Translations under genes and position numbers: made by a program | Notes under the pieces: generated by a model | Seen by the model: only the letters and a program-made list of their open reading frames with translations | Database searches by the model: none | Told to the model about the DNA's origin: nothing | Assembly: GCA_022600345.1 (NCBI GenBank) | Contig: JAHZKP010000016.1 | Coordinates: 1-64,000, forward strand | DNA length: 64,000 nucleotides | Direction of reading: 5' to 3' | DNA from: Alphaproteobacteria bacterium | GTDB lineage: Bacteria; Pseudomonadota; Alphaproteobacteria; Rhizobiales; Hyphomicrobiaceae | In this document: positions 44,758-52,068 of the stretch, in pieces | How positions within the stretch are numbered: position 1 is the stretch's first letter | Layout: every line of letters begins with the position of its first letter

Positions 44758-45467
44758 CAATTTCAAGTGGTTGCTGGCGGCACGCTCGCCCCGTCCGGCC
44801 GACTGGCGGACGGCGGCATTGGCACATCCGGTGCCGGTGGATTTTAAGGACTTTTGGCTGGATGAAGGAAGGCCAGGGTCCGCTAGTCCCGGTTGCGGGG
44901 TTGACCCGAAACGTACGTACCCTGGCCTGATCGTCCAAACGATTGATCAAGGCAAGCCTTAACCTCACGCTTGGCGTGAACAGCGGTCGCAGCCAATTGA
45001 GGAGGCCACTCCAGCCGCTGCGCTGCTCACTAGTCCCTCGCAATAATCAGGTGATGCGGCGGTCCTGACACCACGAGAGCTCTTCAGCATAGGAGCGCGC
45101 AAATCCGGTTATTATCCCGGTCGCGGCAGGCGCTCTGCGGCCCTATGCAAACCAATCGGCAACTGCGCAACATCGCTAGACGCTCACAACTGCTTTTCGA
45201 AGATCGTACGAATAACATCGTCACTCGCCGATCGCAAGTTTTCCCTTGACTGTGGATCAATGGGCACTTGGAGAGTCTTTAGGCGGAGAAGTAGGCTCAG
45301 GTGTGGCGCCGATGCGGCAATTGGCTGATCGCCGTTCGGTGAGCTGTCAACAGCACTTACGCGCACATCAGACACAAGCCGCGATTCGGCCGGGATCGCA
45401 GAGGCAATGGTGCAAAGGCAATGGTATTGGGTACCAGAGCTGGAACAGAAACCGGAACGACAGAGGG
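44758..45467. other. Large structured gap between rpmG and pleD
   Basis: This 710 bp gap holds no supported gene. Several hairpins follow rpmG: CCGTCCG...CGGACGG (44791-44813), GGCAC...GTGCC (44821-44835), and a larger structure with arms GGCCAGGGT (44871-44879) and ACCCTGGCC (44919-44927) enclosing a CCCG...CGGG hairpin. One or more may terminate rpmG. A minus-strand frame at 45184-45738 overlaps pleD out of frame and was not accepted. Confidence 0.45.
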
Positions 45468-46838
45468 TCAGGCCGCTGCGACCGCGATGCGGTTGCGTCC
45501 ACGCTGGTTGGCTTCGTTGAGAGCCAATCCCGCGCGCCGCATTAGCGATTCTGCGCCATCTTGAGACCCCTGCAACTCGGCGATTCCGACGCTGGACGTT
45601 AGCCGGACGCGATCCTCGTTGGGACACAGGAACGGTTCCGCTGCAATTTGCGCCCGCAGGCGCTCGGCAATCTGACCGGCGCGATCGAGCGCCATATCGG
45701 GCAGTACGACAAGAAAGTTCTCGCTCGATAGCCGGCACGCCAGATTGACGCCGCGAACATTGCGCCTCAGACGCTTGGCGAATTCGACAAGGATGGTGTC
45801 GCCGACCCGGTGCCCATGCGAGTCATTGACCGCGTTGAACCCGTCGATATCGACCAGCATCACCGATAAGGCGCGCCCGCCAGCATTTGCATCGTCGATC
45901 AGCGCCGTCAGATGGCTGTCGAGATAACGCCTGTTATAGAGCCCGGTTACGGCATCGGTAATGGCAAGTTCCGCGCTCTGCTTGAGGCGGTCGCGCAGGT
46001 AATCGTTGTGACGCTTGCGTTTGATTTGCGTCTTGGCCCGTGCCAGCAATTCGTGCGCCTCGATCGGTCGCATCAGGTAGTCGTTGACCCCGGTATCCAG
46101 CCCGCGAAGCAAGCGGGCATCCGAGCCCTGGTCGATCAGTACGATGATCGGCAGGTGACGGGTGGCTTCATTCTCGCGCAACAGTGTGCACAGCTTTAGC
46201 CCGTCGCCCTCTTTCATGCTCAAGGAGGCTAGCACCAGGTCGAAGGATTCAGTCGAAAGCTTCTGGTAGGCCGCGTTCAGATCGCCCTCGACGACGGCAT
46301 CGTGATATTTTTCCAGGTTCTGGCGAAGTTTCTGCGCCGATCGCGCGTGATCGTCGACGATCATGACGCGGCCGAAATCGCCCGAAAGCGCCCGTTCCAG
46401 GGCTGCGTTTTCGGTGACACCGAGCTGGCGGCCGGTAGCTGCCCGCATCATCATTTCATCGTTGAGCGTTTTCAGGCGGGCAAGATTCTTGACCCGTGTA
46501 ATCAGCGCAATGTCGTCCACCGGCTTGGTCAGGAAATCATCAGCGCCGCTCTCCAGCCCCTGAACCTTGTCGGAAGGCTGGTCGAGCGCCGTGACCATGA
46601 CGACGGGAATATGTTGTGTTTCGGGCCCATGCTTGAGGCGGCGGCAGACTTCAAATCCATCCAGGCCCGGCATCATGACGTCCAGCAGCACGACATCGAC
46701 GCGTTCGTTGGCACAAATCTCCAACGCCTCCATCCCCGAGTAGGCCGAAAGAATCTCGAAGTATTCGGCCTTCAGACGGGCTTCCAGCAGCTTCACATTG
46801 GCTGGGATATCGTCAACGACTAGTACGCGGGCACTCAT
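45468..46838 (-). CDS. pleD: PleD-like response regulator with degenerate GGDEF domain
   Basis: A 456-residue protein with two receiver domains and a GGDEF domain, the architecture of the diguanylate cyclase PleD that controls polar development. Receiver 1 has Asp53 in VVLLDVMMPG and the DIPANVK start. Receiver 2 lacks a clear phospho-Asp (VLASLSMKEG). The GGDEF domain keeps VDIDGFNAVNDSHGH, but the signature is SSENF (about residues 371-375) instead of GG[DE]EF. The I-site region reads RGVN where RxxD is usual. Both catalytic and inhibitory sites look degraded, so c-di-GMP synthesis is doubtful. It lies 44 bp downstream of divK. Confidence 0.9.
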   Translation of the reverse strand: MSARVLVVDDIPANVKLLEARLKAEYFEILSAYSGMEALEICANERVDVVLLDVMMPGLDGFEVCRRLKHGPETQHIPVVMVTALDQPSDKVQGLESGADDFLTKPVDDIALITRVKNLARLKTLNDEMMMRAATGRQLGVTENAALERALSGDFGRVMIVDDHARSAQKLRQNLEKYHDAVVEGDLNAAYQKLSTESFDLVLASLSMKEGDGLKLCTLLRENEATRHLPIIVLIDQGSDARLLRGLDTGVNDYLMRPIEAHELLARAKTQIKRKRHNDYLRDRLKQSAELAITDAVTGLYNRRYLDSHLTALIDDANAGGRALSVMLVDIDGFNAVNDSHGHRVGDTILVEFAKRLRRNVRGVNLACRLSSENFLVVLPDMALDRAGQIAERLRAQIAAEPFLCPNEDRVRLTSSVGIAELQGSQDGAESLMRRAGLALNEANQRGRNRIAVAAA

Positions 46839-46882
46839 AAAACTTCTCGCTCTTCGTTAGATGCGATCTCTTCTTCCAGCCA

Positions 46883-47254
46883 TCAAGCCTGGCCGATGAA
46901 CTGTCGAACGGCGCCAAGGAAACTGGCAACCGAGATGGGCTTGGAAATGTAGGACTCACAGCCGCCCGACCTGATGCGTTCCTCGTCGCCCTTCATGGCG
47001 AATGCCGTGACGGCGATCACCGGAATATCGCGCAGGTCGTCATCTTCCTTGAGCCACCGGGTCACCTCCAGTCCGGACACCTCAGGCAACTGGATATCCA
47101 TCAAAATGAGGTCGGGACGGTGCTCGCGCGCCAGCGACAGCGCATCCAGGCCATTGCGGGTCTGCACGGTTGCGTAACCGTGAGCGTCCAGCAAATCGTG
47201 GAAGAGCTTCATATTCAGCTCGTTGTCCTCGACGATCAGGACTTTTTTCGCCAT
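46883..47254 (-). CDS. divK: Single-domain response regulator DivK
   Basis: DivK is an essential single-receiver regulator of polarity and cell cycle in alphaproteobacteria. The 123-residue protein has the acidic pair in [10 protein letters not shown], the phospho-acceptor Asp53 in [25 protein letters not shown], and the conserved Lys in SYISKPI. The ATG at 47254 follows GGAG at 9 bases; a longer frame upstream has no support. It precedes pleD on the same strand, the divK-pleD arrangement known in Caulobacter. Confidence 0.94.
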   Translation of the reverse strand: MAKKVLIVEDNELNMKLFHDLLDAHGYATVQTRNGLDALSLAREHRPDLILMDIQLPEVSGLEVTRWLKEDDDLRDIPVIAVTAFAMKGDEERIRSGGCESYISKPISVASFLGAVRQFIGQA

Positions 47255-47454
47255 TGCACGCATCTCCGGCCGGGAGCTGTCGACGTCTGAGGTAGTAGAT
47301 ATATAGGCCATCGGTAACTCGCCTGTGCTGATCCCAGCCATTTGCACCGATTCTCATGAACGGCGCCTCACTGCACAGTGCGCTATCAGCAGTAACCAAC
47401 AATTTAACCTGCTAAAAGCGTTACCAAGTTCTCATCTGTAAGGGTTAATCGACA

Positions 47455-47757
47455 ATGACGAATCGCCCCGATTCTAGGATTTCGCGCTCGGAAGCCGAAT
47501 TACTGGCCCTGAGCGCTCTCCAGTTCATCGCAATGGACATGCCGCGGCTGGAGCGCTTCTTGAAGCTGACGGGGCTTGATCCAAGCCAATTGCGTGCCAG
47601 TGCTGGCGATAGTGCCGTCATGACCGCTGTGCTCGGCTTCCTGATGGATGATGAATCTCTGTTGCTGATGTTCTCCGCCAATGCCGGGATTCCGCCAGAA
47701 CACGTCGCCTCGGCTCAATTGAAACTGGGCGGCAGCCAGCCGGAGTGGGGCTGTTGA
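47455..47757 (+). CDS. DUF3572 domain-containing protein
   Basis: A 100-residue protein of the alphaproteobacterial DUF3572 family. The visible pattern is EAELLALSALQFIAMD, RLERFLKLTGLDPSQLR, and AVLGFLMDDESLLLMFSANAG. It is divergent from divK, a common placement. It overlaps the start of the ROK gene by 13 bp, so the two may be coupled. No function is known. Confidence 0.85.
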   Translation: MTNRPDSRISRSEAELLALSALQFIAMDMPRLERFLKLTGLDPSQLRASAGDSAVMTAVLGFLMDDESLLLMFSANAGIPPEHVASAQLKLGGSQPEWGC

Positions 47758-48728
47758 GTGATCGGCACCGACGGCTACGCATCGGCATCGACCTGGGCGG
47801 AACGAAAATCGAGGCCATCGCCATCGATGCGGCCGGCGGGCAACTGGCGAGAATGCGCCAAGCCACGCCGAAAGGAGATTATCGCGCCACGCTCACCGCC
47901 CTGGCCAATATCGCCCGCCAGATGCAGACCCGCAGTGACACCGCACGCAACTTCGACGAAGTCACGGTCGGCATCGGAATGCCAGGGTCCATCTCGCCTG
48001 CAACCGGGCTCGTCCAGAATGCCAATTCGGTCTGGCTCAACGGGCAACCCTTTTTGGCCGACGTGACAGACGCAGTTGGCCTGCCAATACGCATCGCCAA
48101 CGATGCCAACTGCTTCGTACTCTCCGAAGCGATCGATGGGGCCGGCGTCCGGGCGCGCAGCGTTTTCGGTGTGATCCTGGGGACGGGAACCGGCGGCGGC
48201 TTTGTTTACGACCGCCGGATCATCGATGGTCCTCGCGGCATCGGCGGCGAATGGGGGCACAATCCGCTGCCCTGGGCAGAACCTGAAGAACACCCCGGGC
48301 CGCAATGCTGGTGCGGGCGCCGTGGCTGCATGGAAGCCTGGGTTTCCGGGCCGGGGCTTGCTGCCGATCATCAACGCCAGACCGGTGATGCTCTTAAGCC
48401 CGAAGCCATCGTGCGCTCGGCGCAAGGCGGACATATCGAGGCAATCGCAACGCTTGACCGGCACACCAGCCGGCTTGCCCGTGGCCTCGCCCATGTCATC
48501 AATATTCTCGATCCGGAAATTCTCGTCCTAGGGGGCGGGTTGTCCAAGCTCGAACACCTCTACGACAAGCTGCCGCCAGCAATCCTGCCCCACCTGTTCA
48601 CCGATGCGCCCCACGTCGACATCCGCCCACCGCGATGGGGCGATGCCAGCGGCGTTCGGGGTGCCGCCTGGCTATGGCAGGCTGAGCCCGGCCAACCGAA
48701 CCAGGATGATGAGGCCTCGGCTCAATGA
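47745..48728 (+). CDS. ROK-family sugar kinase
   Basis: A 327-residue ROK protein. The ATP-binding start GIDLGGTKIEAIAID, the substrate region TVGIGMPGSISP, NANSVWLNG and NDANCFVLSEA, the zinc-binding CWCGRRGCMEAWVSG, and LGGGLSKLEHL are all present, so it is likely a kinase of fructose, glucose or N-acetylglucosamine and not a repressor (there is no N-terminal DNA-binding domain). The GTG at 47745 opens the frame inside the DUF3572 gene; a TTG at 47754 is a close alternative. Confidence 0.88.
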   Translation: MGLLSDRHRRLRIGIDLGGTKIEAIAIDAAGGQLARMRQATPKGDYRATLTALANIARQMQTRSDTARNFDEVTVGIGMPGSISPATGLVQNANSVWLNGQPFLADVTDAVGLPIRIANDANCFVLSEAIDGAGVRARSVFGVILGTGTGGGFVYDRRIIDGPRGIGGEWGHNPLPWAEPEEHPGPQCWCGRRGCMEAWVSGPGLAADHQRQTGDALKPEAIVRSAQGGHIEAIATLDRHTSRLARGLAHVINILDPEILVLGGGLSKLEHLYDKLPPAILPHLFTDAPHVDIRPPRWGDASGVRGAAWLWQAEPGQPNQDDEASAQ

Positions 48729-48877
48729 TGGACGCGGGTCAGGGCTGAGTTTGGAGCGCTGGCCCAGCCCAACATCGGCTTGCCGAATGTTGGCAGGAGA
48801 GGAATCCCAACATCGGCTTGCATCTGACACGAGCCTTCGAAGTGTCAAGCAGAAGACGTGTTGGCGAGAGCGCCCAG

Positions 48878-49001
48878 CGGCTCCGCCCCCTCAAAGGGGG
48901 CGGACGGAATGTCATCTCTTGGGCCCGGTTTGCAATCGACAACAGTACCGCACCCGCTACGCCAGGGACCAAGTGATCGTGACATTCCCAGGTGGGGGTG
49001 T
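48878..49001. repeat. Structured intergenic repeat, copy 2
   Basis: Second copy of the element at 26091-26216, in the same orientation. The hairpin CCGCCCCC/GGGGGCGG is retained with a different loop, and the long stem has arms from GGAATGTCATC (48906) to GTGACATTCC (48988). At the seventh stem position the pair is T-A here and C-G in copy 1, so pairing is kept. The middle region differs more. It again sits between convergent genes. Confidence 0.8.
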
Positions 49002-49074
49002 CCGTTGCTTGGCTTGCGGTTGGGGCGGAGAATCGTACGGCGCCGGATGCCGCCAGCTCCACACGACTTCAAGC

Positions 49075-49166
49075 CATGCCTATCCTGTTAGCTCCTGATA
49101 ATTCTGCCAACGGCCTCGGAGGGAGGCTCGCCTTCAATGGCAAACGGCCGCCAGTCTGTTTAAACG
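49075..49166 (+). repeat. 90 bp module, inverted copy of 5198-5287
   Basis: Roughly 80 percent identical by eye to the reverse complement of 5198-5287. Shared blocks include TTAGCTCC, TTCTGCCAA, GGCCTCGGAG, GCTCGCC, and AACGGCCGCC. The two islands also share the 27 bp module and a short hairpin, so they probably arose from the same repeat family. No reading frame crosses both copies. Confidence 0.8.
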
Positions 49167-49684
49167 GCCCATCCCCCGCAACGTCATGGCCGAGCAGTCG
49201 GCCATCCACGCAAGGTGCTGTATTCACAACCATTTCCAATGTACTCCTCGGTGGAAAGAATTGCCGGAGCGCGTAGCCTCAATGATGGCTGGCAGCAGTT
49301 CCTTGATGCTTGCATGGGTCTCCACCTTCGTGGAGATGACGGAGGTGCGAGTGGTGATTTTGGGTGGCGCTTCGCGGCAGCAGTCATGGCTCAGCGGCGA
49401 TTACTGCAGTCCGGACCAAAGGGGATAGGCACGACTTCAGGCAGTGTGGACCAATCGGAGGATTGTCCGGGCGCGGATGTCGCCGCGCAGCGGTTTCGGA
49501 CATCCCAACGGTGCGGAACCCATCGCCTAGCTCCACACAACTTCAGGCAGTGTGGACCAATAAATATGGTGGCCCAACGGGCCAGGGAGCACAGCGACCC
49601 GGTGTAAGCACCGCCCTTCCGAAAACGGTCCGGATTACGTCACGCAAGCTCCACACGACCTTGGGAAGTGTGGACCAAGCAAAA

Positions 49685-49760
49685 TGGTGGGCCCGGCAGG
49701 ACTCGAACCTGCAACCAGACGGTTATGAGCCGCCAGCTCTAACCGTTGAGCTACGGGCCC
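49685..49760 (-). tRNA. tRNA with CAU anticodon (probably tRNA-Ile2)
   Basis: The 76-base gene folds as a normal cloverleaf on the minus strand with an encoded CCA. The acceptor stem begins GGGCCCG, the D stem is GCTC/GAGC, the anticodon loop is CTCATAA with a GGCGG/CCGTC stem, and the T arm contains GGTTCGAGTCC. A CAU anticodon can be Met or Ile2 (with lysidine); the anticodon stem and GTCTGGTTGC stretch resemble bacterial tRNA-Ile2, so Ile is preferred. Repeat island 2 begins five bases beyond its 3' end. Confidence 0.9.
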
Positions 49761-49934
49761 CCTTTTGAAGGGAAGGCGACCCCTATAGCAGAGTTCGCCC
49801 TTCAAACACCAGAGTGAAGACGCCCCGGTTGGCAAACCCAAAAGCCCTCAAACTCCAGCCACGCATTGCCCGCATTTTATCGGCTATGATCGTCCCCGAT
49901 CTGTAATCTGCCTGAGCCAGGAGCGACTCAACCC

Positions 49935-50651
49935 ATGACCTCAGTCCTTCAATCGACCGGTGTTGCCGCCATTGCGATGGCGGTACTCGCCCTAAACCTT
50001 CAGCCGTTACATGCCGGAGATCGCGAAATGACCCGAAGCGTAACCGTATCCGCCAGCGCTACCGTCACAGCAAAGCCCGATGCGGCGAATATCCAAAGCG
50101 GCATCCAGACCGAGGCGAACACGGCTGCAAAAGCTCTGGAAGCCAACACCAAGGCGATGTCCAACCTGATCGATGGACTGAAGTCGATGGGTATCGAACC
50201 CCGTGATATCCAGACCAGCCAATTCAGCGTTAACCCGCGCTACAATCACCACCGCGATGGCCGCCCCCCCGATATCACCGGCTATCAGGTCACCAACGAA
50301 GTCAGCGTCCTGATCCGCGACACCAAGCAAATCGGCGACATTCTCGACAAGATGATCGGGCTGGGCGCCAATCAGATGCGCGGACTGAATTTCATCGTGA
50401 CACAGGCCGAAACCCTGACCGACGAAGCTCGTGCCAAAGCCGTCGAAAACGCACGCCGACGTGCTGAACTGTTTGCCAAAGCTGCTGGCGCCGAAGTCGG
50501 CAAAGTGCTGGAAATCCGTGAAGGCGGCTCGTCAGGCCCCGGCCCCCGCCCGATGTATGAGGCTTCCGCCCGCAAATCCTCCGCCGTTCCAATCGAATCG
50601 GGCGAACAAAACCTATCAGCATCGGTAACCGTGACCTGGGAACTCAAGTAA
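49935..50651 (+). CDS. SIMPL-domain (DUF541) periplasmic protein
   Basis: A 238-residue secreted protein of the SIMPL family, like YggE. A signal peptide is plausible in residues 1-27 (VAAIAMAVLALNLQPLHAG). The mature part has VTVSASATVTAKPDAANIQSG, ANTKAMSNLIDGLKSMGIEP, IQTSQFSVNPRY, ITGYQVTNEVSV, and a C-terminal QNLSASVTVTWEL strand. The family is linked to oxidative stress tolerance, but the molecular role is unclear. A DUF4267 gene starts two bases downstream of its stop codon and is probably cotranscribed. Confidence 0.88.
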   Translation: MTSVLQSTGVAAIAMAVLALNLQPLHAGDREMTRSVTVSASATVTAKPDAANIQSGIQTEANTAAKALEANTKAMSNLIDGLKSMGIEPRDIQTSQFSVNPRYNHHRDGRPPDITGYQVTNEVSVLIRDTKQIGDILDKMIGLGANQMRGLNFIVTQAETLTDEARAKAVENARRRAELFAKAAGAEVGKVLEIREGGSSGPGPRPMYEASARKSSAVPIESGEQNLSASVTVTWELK

Positions 50652-50653
50652 GC

Positions 50654-51070
50654 ATGAAGTCCGCCCCCAACTCCCTGCTGCCCGACAAATCCCAACATCG
50701 CCATGTGATTTGGCTGGGTGTCTTCGGGGGTGCATTATTATTCATCATCGGCGTGCGCTTCATGATCGTGCCCGATAGCGCTCTGCATACCTTCGGGCTG
50801 TCAGCCGCACCTGAAAACAGCAAGGGCGTTCATTATGTCATCGGCCTGCGCGACCTGTGGCTTGGCGCGTTGGCCGTCGCCTTCGCACTTCTAAAGGACT
50901 GGCGGGCGCTGGGCCTATGGTTCCTGATGGGGTCGCTCGTTTGCTGGTCGGATGCCGCAATTGTCGCCGCCAACGACGGCCCCGGCCTGGCGGTCGCCTT
51001 TCACACGGCGTCAGGCGTTTTTTGCCTGGCGCTAGGCCTTGGCGCCTGGCGAAGAAGACCCAAGGATTAA
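50654..51070 (+). CDS. DUF4267 domain-containing membrane protein
   Basis: A 138-residue protein with four hydrophobic segments. The pattern (VGARF-like start, SAAPENSKGVHYVIGLRDLWLG, SLVCWSDAAIVA, SGVFCLALGLGAW) fits the DUF4267 family of small membrane proteins. It is immediately downstream of the SIMPL gene. No function is assigned. Confidence 0.75.
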   Translation: MKSAPNSLLPDKSQHRHVIWLGVFGGALLFIIGVRFMIVPDSALHTFGLSAAPENSKGVHYVIGLRDLWLGALAVAFALLKDWRALGLWFLMGSLVCWSDAAIVAANDGPGLAVAFHTASGVFCLALGLGAWRRRPKD

Positions 51071-51246
51071 AACGTTGCCCTGGTATCAGGTCGTCCAGTT
51101 GAATGGGCGGAGCGCTTAACCCCAAGCCCCGTTACCCCTGGTTCCCCGGCCAGCCCTGTGGCATGACTCAGTCCACCGGTAAAAATTGAGTCGCGTGCAG
51201 AGCATCTCAACAGCCGCACCAGCCGGCAGACGAAAGACTGAAAACC

Positions 51247-51681
51247 ATGATGATCAACAACCTGTTTCTCCTTGCCATCGCCGCGCTCGGTTGGGGCCTG
51301 AGCCTGGCCACGTACCGGGTGTTCGCCAGCAAATACAACTGGCCGATGGGCGCGCTTCATGCCGACCTGCCCGCCATTCCGATCCTGATCGGCACCGTAT
51401 CGTTCCTGTGCGGCTTGGGATTTGCTGTCGCGCTGGGAGCCGATCTTGGCGGCTGGATCATTATCGGTTGCGGCTTCCTGTTGGCGATTTTCTGGACCGG
51501 TTTCTTGCGGGTCGGCTCGCAGATCGCGTTATTCCTTGCGCCTGCCGCTGCCTTCATGCTGGTGATCGGCTGGTTTGGAATACAACTCGGTTTCGGCATC
51601 CAGGGTTGGGAAGGCAAAACCCCCGGCCAGCTTCTGAAATCCGACTCCGATCGGTCCGAACGCTTCGACGACCGGCGATAA
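51247..51681 (+). CDS. Hypothetical integral membrane protein
   Basis: A 144-residue protein with at least four hydrophobic segments (LFLLAIAALGWGLSLATYRV, AIPILIGTVSFLCGLGFAVAL, WIIIGCGFLLAIFWTG, IALFLAPAAAFMLVIGWFG) and a hydrophilic C-terminus (TPGQLLKSDSDRSERFDDRR). No family is recognised. Its stop is followed directly by repeat units at 51685-51928. Confidence 0.6.
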   Translation: MMINNLFLLAIAALGWGLSLATYRVFASKYNWPMGALHADLPAIPILIGTVSFLCGLGFAVALGADLGGWIIIGCGFLLAIFWTGFLRVGSQIALFLAPAAAFMLVIGWFGIQLGFGIQGWEGKTPGQLLKSDSDRSERFDDRR

Positions 51682-51684
51682 CAC

Positions 51685-51928
51685 AGCTCCACACGACTTT
51701 AGGAAGTGTGGACACAAGAAGTCACCTCCACACGACTTTTTCCCGTCAACACAAGCTTGGATCTGTCACAAGCCTGCGAAGTGCCAAGCCAAAATGTGTT
51801 GAGCAAAGGAAGTGTGGACCAACTAAAGGACAGCCCCACACGACTTTTTCCCGTCAACACAAGCCTGGATCTGTCACAAGCCTGCGAAGTGCCAAGCCAA
51901 AATGCGTTGAGCCAAGGAAGTTTGGACC
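51685..51928 (+). repeat. Nested palindromic repeats upstream of nuoE
   Basis: Three units. The first (51685-51714) is the short hairpin CTCCACACGACTT...AAGTGTGGAC. The next two (51726-51820 and 51834-51928) are 95 bp and about 95 percent identical; they keep the same outer arms but carry an inner palindrome with arms CAACACAAGCTTGG and CCAAGCCAAAATGTGTTG in the loop. Period is 108 bp. Nothing else is recognisable in the 387 bp gap from 51682 to 52068. Confidence 0.9.
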
Positions 51929-52068
51929 AAATCAAGACTCCCCATCTGCTACCAATGGTGCCATCGCGCCAACACTTGCCACTGGGGTAAACTCCATTTA
52001 GTTGAGGTTTGGCAGAGCGCGCGCCCGCAATGATGCTGCGCGACCGCCACCACACTTGAGGAGCCCCA

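Larger units (their letters stand above)
48729..49684. repeat. Intergenic repeat island 2
   Basis: This 956 bp gap between the ROK gene and the tRNA contains no gene I can support. It holds: a hairpin CCAACATCGG...CCGAATGTTGG (48768-48793), a degenerate copy of the inner palindrome of the 51.7 kb repeats (48808-48863), copy 2 of the structured element (48878-49001), the 90 bp module shared with island 1 (49075-49166), the 27 bp module (49405-49431), and several CTCCACACGACTT/AGTGTGGACC hairpins (49055-49073 half unit, 49431-49455 right half, 49529-49561, 49647-49680). Confidence 0.8.

Noticed and set aside
45184-45738. 184-codon minus-strand frame overlapping pleD
   Set aside because: Most of it is pleD read in another frame; the non-overlapping end looks somewhat protein-like but has no credible start, so no gene was called.
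49055-51928. Possible CRISPR array because of regular CTCCACAC repeats
   Set aside because: Repeat spacing is irregular, units are palindromic hairpins with conserved interiors, and no cas gene is present.
51186-52001. 271-codon frame running through the repeat units before nuoE
   Set aside because: The frame crosses the hairpin repeats and overlaps the 144-residue membrane protein; the repeated peptide segments simply follow the DNA repeats.
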